Shown here piece after piece: positions 10,201-17,579 of a stretch of 64,000 nt of DNA (its first letter is position 1; each line of letters opens with the position of its first letter). The notes below the pieces were generated by a model. It made no database searches. It worked only from the letters and a program-made list of their open reading frames with translations, and was not told the origin of the DNA. Position numbers and translations under genes: made by a program. Where the stretch lies: assembly GCA_002354335.1 (NCBI GenBank), contig DELI01000027.1, forward strand, positions 201,432 through 265,431. Reading direction: 5' to 3'. This DNA comes from Sphingobacterium sp. UBA2700 (GTDB lineage: Bacteria; Bacteroidota; Bacteroidia; Sphingobacteriales; Sphingobacteriaceae).

Positions 10201-10432
10201 ATTGCGTCTACGCCCCATTTTAATGACCTCACTAGCCTTTGTGGCAGGTTTGGTTCCATTAATGTGGACGGTCGGACCATCAGCCATTGGTAACCATTCC
10301 ATCAGTTTCAGTGCCGCGGGAGGGATGCTATTCGGAGTAACGTTCGGTATTTTCATTATACCAATGCTATTTGTCGTGTTCAAATCGCTGGACGAGCTAG
10401 TACGTAGTAAAATAAAAACAGAGGAAGAATAA
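7277..10432 (+). CDS. RND (HAE1) multidrug efflux pump, inner membrane subunit
   Basis: At 1051 residues this has the normal length of an AcrB/MexB-type pump. Twelve membrane segments are expected; the first is [17 protein letters not shown] and two large periplasmic loops follow TM1 and TM7. The proton-relay residues are present: a DD pair in [13 protein letters not shown] near residue 406-407 and Lys in [11 protein letters not shown] near residue 946. These pumps export drugs, dyes, bile salts or lipids using the proton gradient; the substrate here cannot be inferred. The stop codon TAA overlaps the ATG of the next gene by one base, indicating translational coupling. Confidence 0.97.
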   Translation: MLKTFVNRPVLATVVSIILVILGLVGMKLLPVTRFPEIAPPSVVVSLSYPGATAETVAKSVLLPIEEAINGVENMTYIRSTASNSGSGNVTVYFKTGTNPDVASVNVQTRISKAISSIPAEVNEAGITTMPRQSGVIMTINLFSDHRDSIYDETFLQAYAQINLMRPLLRVDGVAQVSRLGARDYAMRLWLNPEKLALYNLVPKDVTDAIKDQNFEIAPGKFGETSEEAFETVIKHKGRFTQPEEFQNVVIKTNKDGSVLYLKDVARVEFGATNLNSDNKVDGHPGLTLNLTQTSGSNAHDIDVEVRKVLEEQAKTFPKGINYEITYSVRDQIDESISQVKHTLFEAFILVFIIVFIFLQDFRSTLIPAIAIPVSLVGTFFFLGLFGFSLNVLTMFALVLAIGIVVDDAIVVVEAIHQKMHHTGLKAKAATLSTMSEITSAILSITMVMAAVFLPVGFMEGPAGIFYRQFAYTLATAILISALNALTLSPALCALLLKPAQDELEEEKDKNKFEKYKGRFFKAFNTAFDNFTNKYIIGVQYLIKKKNVAWAGLALITAIGVFAMYKSPKAFIPTEDDGFITYNLAMPPGASLARTTEVLRMADSILKKHEDIAGMTTVSGYNALDASSSPAFAAGYINLVPHAERKKIKNITAFMDTIRQDLSQLHEAKFTVFPRPTVQGFGDFAGIEMVLQDRLGGDIRDFNVVADTFISELNQLPEVGNAYTSFKSNFPQYEVNIDVVKAKALGVSINSLMSTIRSYFARVQASDFSRFGRQYRVYVQSDFDFRKDPESFNSIFVRNDQGKMVPINTILTLEKIVGPETITRYNLYNAITVNAEPAEGYSTGDAMAAIEKYAEEKLPGNYGYEWTGMSFEESQSGSQTVLIFALSILFVYFLLAAQYESYILPWAVLLSVPVGLIGVYGTIAIVGLQNNIYVQVGLIMLIGLLAKNAILIVEFAVQERQKGLSIVDAAINGAKLRLRPILMTSLAFVAGLVPLMWTVGPSAIGNHSISFSAAGGMLFGVTFGIFIIPMLFVVFKSLDELVRSKIKTEEE

Positions 10433-11898
10433 TGAAGAAGATATCAATAACAAAACTAAGCTTAGCTTGCTTATTTGCTGCTGTAGTCTTTATACAAAGC
10501 TGTAAAGTAGGACAGAAGTATAGCCAGCCTGAGCTCAATTTGCCCGAGAATTATCGCGGAGATACATTAGCCTATTTTGGCGATACAACCAGCATCAGCA
10601 AAACAACCTGGAAGCAGTTCTTCCATGATCCGACTTTGAAGGACCTGATAGACTCTGCCTTAAGCAATAACTTCGATATGAAAACTGCGCTGTTGAATAT
10701 CGAAATTGCCAACAAGGATCTGCGCCGAAACAAACTAGACTATTTACCACAGGTGGATATGACGATTGCAAGCGCGAACAAGCAATGGCGGTCGAAAGAG
10801 TTCGGATCAGGGCCATCGTCAAAATGGTATGAGCGACACGGAACGAAGGCGTCGGAGAATATGTTTACCTATTTATCACAGTTCGGAACCGAGATCGGTT
10901 TCAATTGGGAGATCGATATCTGGGGAAAGATCGCAAATTCGAAAGATCAGTTGCTAGCACAATACCTGAATACGCGCGAAGCAAAAAACGCAATCCAAAC
11001 ACAGATTGTCAGCGATGTTGCCAAAGGTTATTTCAATCTGTTGATGCTTGACGCAAAGATCGAAGTCGCGAAACGTAACGTGCAGTTGAACGACAGTACC
11101 CTGCAGATGATCAAGCTTCAATATGAAGCAGGGGAAATCACCTCGCTTGCGATACAACAAACCGAGTCGCAACGCTTAATCGCAGCCTCTTTGGTGCCTG
11201 AACTGGAACGCGAGATTATACTCCAAGAGAATGCGCTACGTGTATTGACGGGGCAAATGCCCGATTCCATCAAACGCGGAACAAGCTTTGAACACCTGTT
11301 TGCAGAGAACAAAGATATTTCTCTCGGATCGCCTTTGGAGATTATTCGTAATCGACCGGACATCAGAACGGCAGAATATGACTTGATTGCAGCAAATGCC
11401 GCAGCCAACATTCAGCAAGCGATGCGCTATCCATCATTAACCTTAGGCGGTAACTTAGGGGTGAATGCGATGTTACCGAAAAATTGGTTTTCCATTCCGG
11501 GCGCATTGTTAGGAGGGATTACCGGCGAATTAACAGCACCGATCTTTAAAAATAAAACTTTGAAGACTAACTGGGAAGTCGCAAAAATTGAACGCGAGAA
11601 ATCAGAGCTTGCCTTACAGCAAACCGTTGTTGAAGCGGTATCTGAAGTTTCCGGTGCGGTAATTACCGTTGACAAACTACGCGAGCAGTTGGAATTCGCA
11701 CGCCTTCGCGTTGAGAACTCCGCGAAAGCCGTTAGAAATGCCAACCTCCTTTTCCGCAGTGGTTATGCAACCTACTTAGAAGTTATCACGGCACAGGGAA
11801 ATGCCCTGAACTCCGATCTAGCCCTCGTAGAACTTCGACAGGAACACCTGGAATCCTATGTTGATCTTTATCGCGCGCTAGGCGGCGGATGGAGATAA
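10432..11898 (+). CDS. Outer membrane efflux lipoprotein (NodT/TolC family)
   Basis: The 488-residue protein is the third component of the tripartite efflux system. A lipobox VFIQSC places the lipidated Cys at 24. Two outer membrane efflux repeats follow (roughly residues 65-260 and 285-480), each made of long helices and beta strands that build the periplasmic tunnel and outer membrane barrel; the motif RPDIRTAEYDLIAANA marks the second repeat. Start overlaps the pump's stop by one base. The TolC-type trimer would dock with the adaptor and pump encoded just upstream. Confidence 0.95.
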   Translation: MKKISITKLSLACLFAAVVFIQSCKVGQKYSQPELNLPENYRGDTLAYFGDTTSISKTTWKQFFHDPTLKDLIDSALSNNFDMKTALLNIEIANKDLRRNKLDYLPQVDMTIASANKQWRSKEFGSGPSSKWYERHGTKASENMFTYLSQFGTEIGFNWEIDIWGKIANSKDQLLAQYLNTREAKNAIQTQIVSDVAKGYFNLLMLDAKIEVAKRNVQLNDSTLQMIKLQYEAGEITSLAIQQTESQRLIAASLVPELEREIILQENALRVLTGQMPDSIKRGTSFEHLFAENKDISLGSPLEIIRNRPDIRTAEYDLIAANAAANIQQAMRYPSLTLGGNLGVNAMLPKNWFSIPGALLGGITGELTAPIFKNKTLKTNWEVAKIEREKSELALQQTVVEAVSEVSGAVITVDKLREQLEFARLRVENSAKAVRNANLLFRSGYATYLEVITAQGNALNSDLALVELRQEHLESYVDLYRALGGGWR

Positions 11899-11951
11899 TT
11901 TTAATGTTAAAATCACGTTTTAACGATATATAACCACAAAGAATCTTCACA

Positions 11952-12049
11952 GTATCGGAATCGATACACTTCCTCTATCTTTACCTCGAAAAATGAGGTG
12001 AAGATAACTTAAAAGCAAGCTGTCCCAAAAAGGGCAGCTTCTTTTTTTT
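11952..12049 (+). terminator. Stacked hairpins ending in an intrinsic terminator after the efflux operon
   Basis: Three hairpins follow each other: GTATCG/CGATAC at 11952-11967; TATCTTTACCTC with GAGGTGAAGATA at 11976-12006 (12 pairs, one G-U); and AAGCTGTCCC/GGGCAGCTT at 12017-12040 followed by eight T residues (12042-12049). The last is a standard Rho-independent terminator 118 nt after the stop codon. The two earlier hairpins could protect the mRNA 3' end or be part of a small RNA; I cannot tell which. Confidence 0.75.
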
Positions 12050-12050
12050 A

Positions 12051-12392
12051 TTAGATATTAGATTTTAGACGTGAGATATTAGAGTATTGTTTTGAACCAG
12101 GAAAAAAATGATGTAAGGATGGACAGGATCGGATATGGTGTCGCGTTTATTGAAAATGTCGTCTTGAACCAGGAAAGGGAGGATAAAAGGATAAGCAGGA
12201 TGTTTTGTCTTGAACCAGGAAAGGAAGGATACAAGGATAAGCAGGATCCTGTCAATCCTTTTATCCTTTTTTTCCTGGTTCAAAACAAACTTTCCCTTTC
12301 ATTCCTAGTTCAAGACACCAGCGTCTAAAATCTATGATCTCACATCTTAGCCCGCCCTAGGTCTAAATACTAACTACTAACTACTAAGTACT
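12051..12392. repeat. Composite intergenic element F
   Basis: The left edge is a set of TTAG motifs at 7-bp spacing (TAG at 12052, 12059, 12066, 12080). Three left half-palindromes (GAACCAGGAAA) begin at about 12093, 12164 and 12212, and the third completes a full 70-bp palindrome. A lone right half (CCTAGTTCAAG) follows near 12305. Degenerate CTNNNAT 7-mers lie at 12325-12350. The right array is TAGGTCT (12358-12364), AAATACT, AACTACT, AACTACT, AAGTACT, ending at 12392. The short open frames across this region are products of the repeats and not genes. Confidence 0.8.
12212..12281. repeat. 70-bp palindrome centred on GGATCC (copy F)
   Basis: The left arm starts GAACCAGGAAAGGAAGGAT at 12212 and the right arm ends TTTTTCCTGGTTC at 12281. 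The axis falls at 12246/12247 inside CAGGATCCTG, itself a 10-bp perfect palindrome. Length and axis are identical to the copies at 193 and 50383. Confidence 0.85.
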
Positions 12393-12408
12393 AGAGAATC
12401 CCCTTTTA

Positions 12409-12477
12409 AACCCAATTCAAACCCAATGTATAACCCAATCAAAGCCGATTGGAAAGGGCTTTGATATGGGTTTGAAT
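12409..12477. repeat. 11-bp periodic AACCCAATTC-type array with hairpin
   Basis: CCC occurs at 12411, 12422 and 12434 in units AAACCCAATTC, AAACCCAATGT and ATAACCCAATC. A single inverted unit (TGGGTTTGAAT, 12467-12477) follows. Between them ATCAAAGCC (12438-12446) pairs with GGCTTTGAT (12457-12465), and the flanking AACCCA and TGGGTT extend the stem. The mirror image of this arrangement is at 51109-51230. The remainder of the gap down to 12511 shows nothing else. Confidence 0.7.
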
Positions 12478-12511
12478 AAGCTAAGAAAATGCTAAGACAG
12501 GAACTAGTTTC

Positions 12512-12970
12512 CTAGCGGAAGTTTGGGCGGCTCGTCAAGGGCGAAAATGACCAGGGAACGGATGCAAGAATGATGATATAAATAAAGATATAGCGTTTCC
12601 AGAGATACGTGAAAGCTGGCGTTCCGACTTTCTTCTTTGCAAGAAAGGTTAATGTATTCATCAGGACAATTCCTAGGGTCATCATGCTCATATGTTCGAG
12701 ACCGAAGAAGCGGAGTTGTCGATTTTTAAGGGTCGCTGGCAAGTCATCCCAAAAGGCATTGCTAATGGGGCTAGTCAGATAGAGCATCCAACCGAGTACC
12801 AATTGAATGTTATAGAGCATGCAAAATAGTACAAGCCATTGGTAGTGTTTTATTTCGAGGGTAGTTTTGTTGCGGTGATTAATATATATCCAAACAATTT
12901 GGATAAGCATGGCGATTAAAACGATCCAACGGTAGTATGAATGATAGAGTAACCAGTGCGAATAATTCAT
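12512..12970 (-). CDS. Small four-helix integral membrane protein, possible cytochrome b-like family
   Basis: A 152-residue protein with four predicted membrane segments (about 14-32, 45-64, 92-110, 127-143). Histidines sit near or in these segments (H10, H43, H93), and FGLEHMSMMTLGIVLMN resembles a short Bacteroidetes membrane family often labelled cytochrome B. Haem binding is therefore possible, but I cannot confirm it. The stop lies 35 bp beyond the 11-bp array and the gene is convergent with the efflux operon. No partner gene is adjacent. Confidence 0.7.
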   Translation of the reverse strand: MNYSHWLLYHSYYRWIVLIAMLIQIVWIYINHRNKTTLEIKHYQWLVLFCMLYNIQLVLGWMLYLTSPISNAFWDDLPATLKNRQLRFFGLEHMSMMTLGIVLMNTLTFLAKKKVGTPAFTYLWKRYIFIYIIILASVPWSFSPLTSRPNFR

Positions 12971-13239
12971 TTAGAACAATAGTCTGAGAAAAAAGCAAGA
13001 AATAGCCAACTGAAAACGATCAAATAATAACAGTGGAGTAACTCCTGATTTGGCTTGCCGTTTTCGGATAGCAAAACACAAAGGTAAAACAAAGTTTCGT
13101 TACCAACTTATTAGCTACGGCAAAAATACGATGAGTGTATCAGGTCATTTTAATTTGTTGTTTATAATATATATTGCGATAGCGATTTATCGGTTTTGGA
13201 TAAACATATCACATTTGAAAAACATAATACATTAAAGTC

Positions 13240-14064
13240 ATGATTGAATTACCTGAAGCAATTACACTGGGACGTCAGCTCAACGATGCACTGTCCGGAA
13301 AAACAATAACAGATGTATTCAATTCCAATAGTCCTCATCGATTCACGTTTTTCTATGCTGATCCGTTAGCATACAGCACATTACTGACAGGTAAAAAAAT
13401 CCTCTCAGCAATCGGATTTGGTATATTTGTGGATATCGTGTTAGAAGATAATATCCGGATCAGTTTGAATGATGGTGTCAATCTTCAATACAGTAGGGAT
13501 GCGTCCAAGATACCCGCTAAATATCAGCTGTTGATCACTTTTGACGATGAAAGCTTTCTTGCATTTACAGTGGCTATGTATGGCCTAATAGCAGCTTATC
13601 AGGGAGCATGCGATAACAAGTATTATACAAAAAGTATAGAAAGCATCTCTCCATTGAGCGATGCCTTTGATATGTTATATTTTGAGCGCCTAATCCAAAA
13701 GGAAACGAAAGATATATCGGTCAAAGCGCTATTAGCAACAGAGCAACGTATTCCCGGAATTGGCAACGGCGTCCTGCAGGATATACTTTTCCATGCATCT
13801 ATTCACCCTAAACGCAAGATTTCAACACTCAATACGCAGGAAAAAGAAAACCTATTTCAATCGATAAAAACAACACTTCGTGCAATGACTGAGGCTGGCG
13901 GACGTGATACCGAAAAGACGCTGGCAGGCTGGGGTGCTTATGAAACACGGATGTCGAAAAAGACTTATGGCAGCCCTTGTCCCAAATGCCAAGGAGAAAT
14001 AGTTAAAGAAAATTATATGGGCGGGACTGTTTATTATTGCCTCAATTGTCAACCTTTGAAATAA
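13240..14064 (+). CDS. Fpg/Nei-family DNA glycosylase-like protein lacking the N-terminal catalytic proline
   Basis: The 274-residue protein has the Fpg/Nei layout: an N-terminal beta-sandwich, the helix-two-turn-helix region (RIPGIGNGVLQDILF, about 168-183), and a C-terminal four-cysteine zinc finger (CPKC ... CLNC, about 247-270). Fpg and Nei normally begin M-P-E-L-P-E and use Pro2 as the Schiff-base nucleophile in base excision repair. Here the start is M-I-E-L-P-E, so Glu3 and Glu6 remain but Pro2 is Ile. A subfamily with this start exists to my knowledge; activity on damaged DNA is uncertain. The gene is monocistronic as far as I can see. Confidence 0.88.
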   Translation: MIELPEAITLGRQLNDALSGKTITDVFNSNSPHRFTFFYADPLAYSTLLTGKKILSAIGFGIFVDIVLEDNIRISLNDGVNLQYSRDASKIPAKYQLLITFDDESFLAFTVAMYGLIAAYQGACDNKYYTKSIESISPLSDAFDMLYFERLIQKETKDISVKALLATEQRIPGIGNGVLQDILFHASIHPKRKISTLNTQEKENLFQSIKTTLRAMTEAGGRDTEKTLAGWGAYETRMSKKTYGSPCPKCQGEIVKENYMGGTVYYCLNCQPLK

Positions 14065-14153
14065 AAAGAAGCTATAATCTAAATGTATAAAAAGCTTGAC
14101 AAAAAATTGGCATAAAAGTAGGTGAGAATAGCTAATTTAGATTTAGTAATTAA

Positions 14154-14675
14154 ATGAGATTTGTTATGAAAGGGAAGATTTTACCATTAGTTTACACGGC
14201 ATGCGTATTGTTTTTGGGAATTTGGTCGACGGATGTAAATGCGCAGACTGAAAAACCGAAAGAGATAGACACTTATGCTAAGCCGTATCATCCGGAGGCG
14301 GATGCGCAGGCCGATCTGGATAAGTTGATTGTACAGGCTCAAAAAGAGAATAAAAATATTATTGTGCAAGCAGGAGGGAACTGGTGCATTTGGTGCCTTC
14401 GATTCAATAATTATATTCAGCAAAATCCTGCTGTCAGCAAATTATTGAAAGATAAGTTTTTGTATTACCATGTAAACTATTCTAAAGAGAATAAAAACGA
14501 GGCATTCTTTAAGAAATATGCTCCGGATGGACCAGCATTAGGTTTTCCCTTCTTTATTGTTTTGGGTAAAGATGGAAAAGTATTGAAAGTTCGTGAGAGC
14601 GGTAATCTAGAGAAAGATAAGAGCTACGATGAAGAGAAAGTTTTAGCCTTCTTCAATGAATGGGTTAGAAAATAA
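14154..14675 (+). CDS. Exported thioredoxin-fold protein with CIWC active site
   Basis: The protein has 173 residues, with a signal peptide ending at VNAQ (residue 31), so it acts in the periplasm. The thioredoxin-like domain follows, with the redox motif CIWC at 78-81 and the cis-proline region LGFPFFIVLG. The WCxWC context and short size resemble DUF255/thioredoxin_7 proteins used for disulphide reduction or thiol handling. Two start codons are possible (14154 and 14166); both give a signal peptide. It ends 3 bp from the convergent truncated haemoglobin gene, with no clear terminator between them. Confidence 0.88.
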   Translation: MRFVMKGKILPLVYTACVLFLGIWSTDVNAQTEKPKEIDTYAKPYHPEADAQADLDKLIVQAQKENKNIIVQAGGNWCIWCLRFNNYIQQNPAVSKLLKDKFLYYHVNYSKENKNEAFFKKYAPDGPALGFPFFIVLGKDGKVLKVRESGNLEKDKSYDEEKVLAFFNEWVRK

Positions 14676-14678
14676 AAT

Positions 14679-15068
14679 TTAAGCTAGGGGCTTTCCGCTT
14701 TGCTGCTTGTAGTAAGCAATTTTATGCTGGAACATTTCAGCCATGCGCGCGCCTTGCCACTTTGCTCTTTCAGCCTTTTCCCCTTCAAACAGTTCATCGA
14801 CCGTTTTGCTGAAGATCGCAATCCAGGTATCAAAATGCTGTTTCTCTATGGGCATGTGCATATGCGGGGGGAAGGGGCTTCCAAAGTAAGTGTGTTCGTC
14901 GAATAACACCGTCTGCCAGAAGCGATACATTTTTTCGAGGTGTTCCGGCCAACGATCTTGTATAATATTATCAAAGATCTTTCCCAGTAGCTCGTTCTCA
15001 CGAATACGATCATAAAAGGTATTCACAAGTAATTTGACGTCTTCTATATGTTGGATATCTGCTTTCAT
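14679..15068 (-). CDS. Group III truncated haemoglobin
   Basis: The 129-residue protein has the length and motifs of group III truncated globins: FYDRIRENELLGKIF near the N-terminus, FWQTVLF, the PPHMHMPI segment, and the proximal histidine at residue 78 in KQHFDTW. These cytosolic haem proteins bind O2 or NO; nitric oxide detoxification is the usual proposal for similar globins. The adjacent upstream gene (15119-15556, same strand) is an Rrf2 regulator with three cysteines, 50 bp away, so the two are probably co-transcribed and NO- or redox-responsive. Confidence 0.93.
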   Translation of the reverse strand: MKADIQHIEDVKLLVNTFYDRIRENELLGKIFDNIIQDRWPEHLEKMYRFWQTVLFDEHTYFGSPFPPHMHMPIEKQHFDTWIAIFSKTVDELFEGEKAERAKWQGARMAEMFQHKIAYYKQQSGKPLA

Positions 15069-15118
15069 GGCTGGTTTTTCTATTTATTATAATTCGATAT
15101 TTTCTATTTTGCCCGGCT

Positions 15119-15556
15119 TTAGGCGCGGATAAGCACGCTTTCTCCTGCAATCAATCCTGTAGCAAGATCGTGAATCGTAGTGCTTTCCATCATGCTTTTC
15201 AGCTCCCGGCGAATGCTGACGAAACGTTCATGCATAGGGCAGGGGTTTTTATGGTTACAGGCCGTTAAGCCTAAGGCGCAGCCGGTAAAGATATTATCCC
15301 CGTCCAATGCTTTCACGATATCAGCCACTTTTACCTGCTCAATCTGTTTACCAGTCATTTCAAAACCGCCATAGGGACCTTTGATAGATTGTAGAATATC
15401 GTGTTTCGTTAAAGTGCCTAAAACCTTTGCTGTAAAAGCTTCGGGGGTTGCGGTATGTTCGGCTACTTCACCAATCTTCACCCGCTTGCCCTCCATCGAT
15501 TGCGTTGCAATATAGATGATAGCCTTAATACCGTGTTCAACTGCTTTTGAGAACAT
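15119..15556 (-). CDS. Rrf2 family regulator with three conserved cysteines (NsrR/IscR-like)
   Basis: The 145-residue protein has the Rrf2 winged helix at residues 1-70 (KAIIYIA, KGPYGGFEM) and then Cys93, Cys100 and Cys106, spaced CX6C and CX5C. This is the Fe-S ligand layout of NsrR and IscR, so an NO- or Fe-S-sensing repressor is likely. The neighbouring globin gene supports an NO role. A TATCTTTG -7-type box at 15591-15584 is about 28 nt upstream of the start. No obvious inverted operator other than the terminator hairpin at 15597-15640 is visible. Confidence 0.92.
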   Translation of the reverse strand: MFSKAVEHGIKAIIYIATQSMEGKRVKIGEVAEHTATPEAFTAKVLGTLTKHDILQSIKGPYGGFEMTGKQIEQVKVADIVKALDGDNIFTGCALGLTACNHKNPCPMHERFVSIRRELKSMMESTTIHDLATGLIAGESVLIRA

Positions 15557-15583
15557 AATTTATTGCTTTAATTGTTCTTTTAA

Positions 15584-15591
15584 CAAAGATA
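15584..15591 (-). promoter_or_regulatory. TATCTTTG -7 box of the Rrf2 gene
   Basis: TATCTTTG on the minus strand fits the Bacteroidetes TAnnTTTG element and is suitably placed before the ATG at 15556. No TTTG element is seen about 20 nt upstream; that space is taken by the 19-bp hairpin. The assignment is therefore moderate. Confidence 0.5.
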
Positions 15592-15596
15592 AGAGA

Positions 15597-15640
15597 AAAG
15601 CTCCTTATTTAAGACTGTTTTGTCTTAAATAAGGAGCTTT
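15597..15640 (-). terminator. Perfect 19-bp stem-loop terminator of the amidohydrolase gene
   Basis: AAAGCTCCTTATTTAAGAC (15597-15615) pairs perfectly with 15622-15640 across a 6-nt loop. It lies between the amidohydrolase stop (15664) and the Rrf2 start (15556), both on the minus strand. In that direction the stem ends in GCTTTT then CTCTTATCTTTG, a weak T-rich tail. The stem abuts the Rrf2 -7 box, so it could also influence that promoter. Confidence 0.7.
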
Positions 15641-15663
15641 ATGATATTCGGGTGAAAATTGAC

Positions 15664-16992
15664 TTAATAAACTAGGTTACCTGCATGAATCAGGTGCTCA
15701 ATTTCTGGAACTCTCGCGACTGCCTCTGCCGAGCAGCTGCTATTGACCAATACGAAGTTAGCTTTGTCATTCTGTTTCGGCCACTGTTGTTTTCCTCTGT
15801 CATCGAGCGGCAAAATATTGTCAGTCGCCAATCGAAGGCTTCGGGAAAGCATAAATTCATTTCCAAAACCGTATAGCTGGGCCATTAAACTAGCTTTGTC
15901 TAATACCGATCCGGTACCATAGATTCCCCAATGGTCAATAACGCTATCGATACCCGTAGCGACATGAACGCCATGCTTATACAGGGTTGGAATCGGCATC
16001 ACCCTTCCTCCGAAAGGAATGGTTGAAATAATCCCTATTTGTGCCTCAGCAAGCTTTTCCGCCAGTCCCTCTTGCTTGGCAGAGTCGATTGCCGACAGGG
16101 CAAAGCAGTGGCTCAAATAGGTTTTGCCCTTGAGGCTTGGATTCTCCAAGACCTTTTTGATAAGGTATTCGATGGTATCCACTCCCGATTGCCCGGATTC
16201 GTGCAAATGTATGTCGATACCTTTGTTATGATCCAATGCGAGTTGTACGGTAAAATCAATGGGCTTCTCAATTGACCCGTCGATCGTATAGGGGTCAAGA
16301 CCGCCAATAAAGTCAATATCAGTTTGTGCTGCCTCCTTCATGTAAGGAACAGAATCGGTATAATAAAGTCCATGTTGGGGGAAAGCCACGAGTTCCGCTT
16401 CAAAACCAGCCTTTTTGTTCTCTAGAGCTAACTGTAAGTTTTTAAGAGATTGCAGTTTGGATGTGGGTCCGATATTGACGTGGCTTCGGGCAAAACTAGA
16501 TCCTTTAGCTTGTAAAAGTTCAATTAACTTCTCCGCTCTATATGTCGATGTTTTCAGCATTTCCGGAAGGATTTCTTGCTCTAATGCAATCATTCCTTTT
16601 ACCCCGCCTGGGCGGCGCTTAACGATCTTCCAAGGCCCACCGTAGAAGGTTTTGTCCAAGTGTATGTGCATATCCTTGAAGGCAGGTAACATAAGCATGC
16701 CTTTGGCATCAAAAGCATCTGCTCTAGGGTCATTCTTTTTGATGCTGGTAATTTTGTCATCAGCAAGCTCAACACAAAACAGATCTGTTTTTGTTCCAAC
16801 CACTTCATCGCCATCATAGTCAAAGCCTGTTTCAAGACGTACGTTTTTTAACAGTTTCATAGGTTTGCTTTTATTTTCTCTAGATTCTGCTTGCTTAAAA
16901 CCTGTTAATAGCGATCCTGCGCTTAATCCAGCGATTCCCAATGCGGTGTTTTTAATAAATGTTTTTCTACTTAGATGTTCTTTTTTATCCAT
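15664..16992 (-). CDS. Exported amidohydrolase family protein, cytosine deaminase-like
   Basis: The 442-residue protein has a Tat-like leader: SRKTFIKN then a hydrophobic stretch to about residue 30 (RK in place of RR). The metal-dependent amidohydrolase barrel follows, with HIH at 109-111 (KDMHIHLDK), a third histidine in DIHLHES near 262, another in SHCF near 295, and an Asp in ATGIDSVIDHWG. This pattern resembles CodA and other deaminases of ring amides. The substrate is unknown. It ends in a strong terminator, so it is likely a single-gene unit, 55 bp from the GNAT gene's stop. Confidence 0.85.
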   Translation of the reverse strand: MDKKEHLSRKTFIKNTALGIAGLSAGSLLTGFKQAESRENKSKPMKLLKNVRLETGFDYDGDEVVGTKTDLFCVELADDKITSIKKNDPRADAFDAKGMLMLPAFKDMHIHLDKTFYGGPWKIVKRRPGGVKGMIALEQEILPEMLKTSTYRAEKLIELLQAKGSSFARSHVNIGPTSKLQSLKNLQLALENKKAGFEAELVAFPQHGLYYTDSVPYMKEAAQTDIDFIGGLDPYTIDGSIEKPIDFTVQLALDHNKGIDIHLHESGQSGVDTIEYLIKKVLENPSLKGKTYLSHCFALSAIDSAKQEGLAEKLAEAQIGIISTIPFGGRVMPIPTLYKHGVHVATGIDSVIDHWGIYGTGSVLDKASLMAQLYGFGNEFMLSRSLRLATDNILPLDDRGKQQWPKQNDKANFVLVNSSCSAEAVARVPEIEHLIHAGNLVY

Positions 16993-17047
16993 TCCACTTT
17001 TCCTTTATTCACGATTTTTTCAATAGCAATCCCAAAGATAGCGATTG

Positions 17048-17365
17048 TTAAAGTTTATCGTATCCAGGGAAATGGGGAGCGACCAAAGCCTTCCATTCGG
17101 GATGCTTTTTAATAAATGCAAAGACATAAGGACAATAAGGCAATAATTTCTTGCCTGACTCTTGAATGTATACCAACGTTTTTTCTACTAATGCTGCTGC
17201 CGCACCTGTTCCAGCGAGTTCCTCCGGTGCTTCGGTATGGATCAATGCAACATTGCTGGGGGTTTCTTTGTAGTCTATAAAGGCGATATGGCCATCTACA
17301 TCTAGCTCAAATCTGCTCTTTTCCTCGTTTTTCACGACAGGGATGGGTTCGAATTGCTCTTTCAT
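17048..17365 (-). CDS. Small GNAT-like N-acetyltransferase (YjdJ/COG2388 type)
   Basis: I chose the ATG at 17365, giving 105 residues; an upstream extension to 17398 would add 11 residues unlike the family. The sequence ends with the family's LLPYCPYVFAFIKKHPEW motif and has the acetyl-CoA loop region ELAGTGAAAALV near the middle. These short GNAT-fold proteins may acetylate small molecules or proteins; the substrate is not known. It lies between the amidohydrolase and the acyl-CoA synthetase, all on the minus strand. Confidence 0.88.
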   Translation of the reverse strand: MKEQFEPIPVVKNEEKSRFELDVDGHIAFIDYKETPSNVALIHTEAPEELAGTGAAAALVEKTLVYIQESGKKLLPYCPYVFAFIKKHPEWKALVAPHFPGYDKL

Positions 17366-17515
17366 ATGCTGTGTTATTTTATTTATTAATAGTACCACAA
17401 AATCGGAAAGATTTTGTTCATGATTGTTGATGTAAGATAAGAAATCTTTCAGGTTTCAATGAAATTGCAAAAAGTAGGAAAGTTGATGAAGCCTTTAAAA
17501 ACAGATAGCTTCGCG

Positions 17516-17550
17516 AAAAAAAGGAGAGCCCTATTAATAATAGGGCTCTC
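17516..17550 (-). terminator. Intrinsic terminator of the acyl-CoA synthetase gene
   Basis: GAGAGCCCTATTA (17524-17536) pairs perfectly with 17538-17550. On the minus strand the stem is followed by CC and seven T residues (17522-17516). It lies 29 bp after the stop of the gene at 17580. Confidence 0.9.
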
Positions 17551-17579
17551 GAAATAATTTAGCAGAAGGCAATTGCCTA

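Noticed and set aside
12092..12328. Short open frames with MNQE and FLVQ-type peptides in both strands of the repeats (also 12065-12283, 51360-51590, 51410-51619)
   Set aside because: They are the translation of the palindrome arms. Both strands and several loci give the same peptide because the DNA is palindromic; there is no signal peptide, start context or independent family support.
13050..13235. 61-codon open frame upstream of the Fpg-like gene
   Set aside because: Basic, low-information composition without family signature; region is a plausible promoter for the next gene.
15597..15640. The 19-bp perfect stem as an Rrf2 operator
   Set aside because: Its length, perfect pairing and position after the amidohydrolase stop fit a terminator better; no second copy of the motif is seen near other genes in the window.
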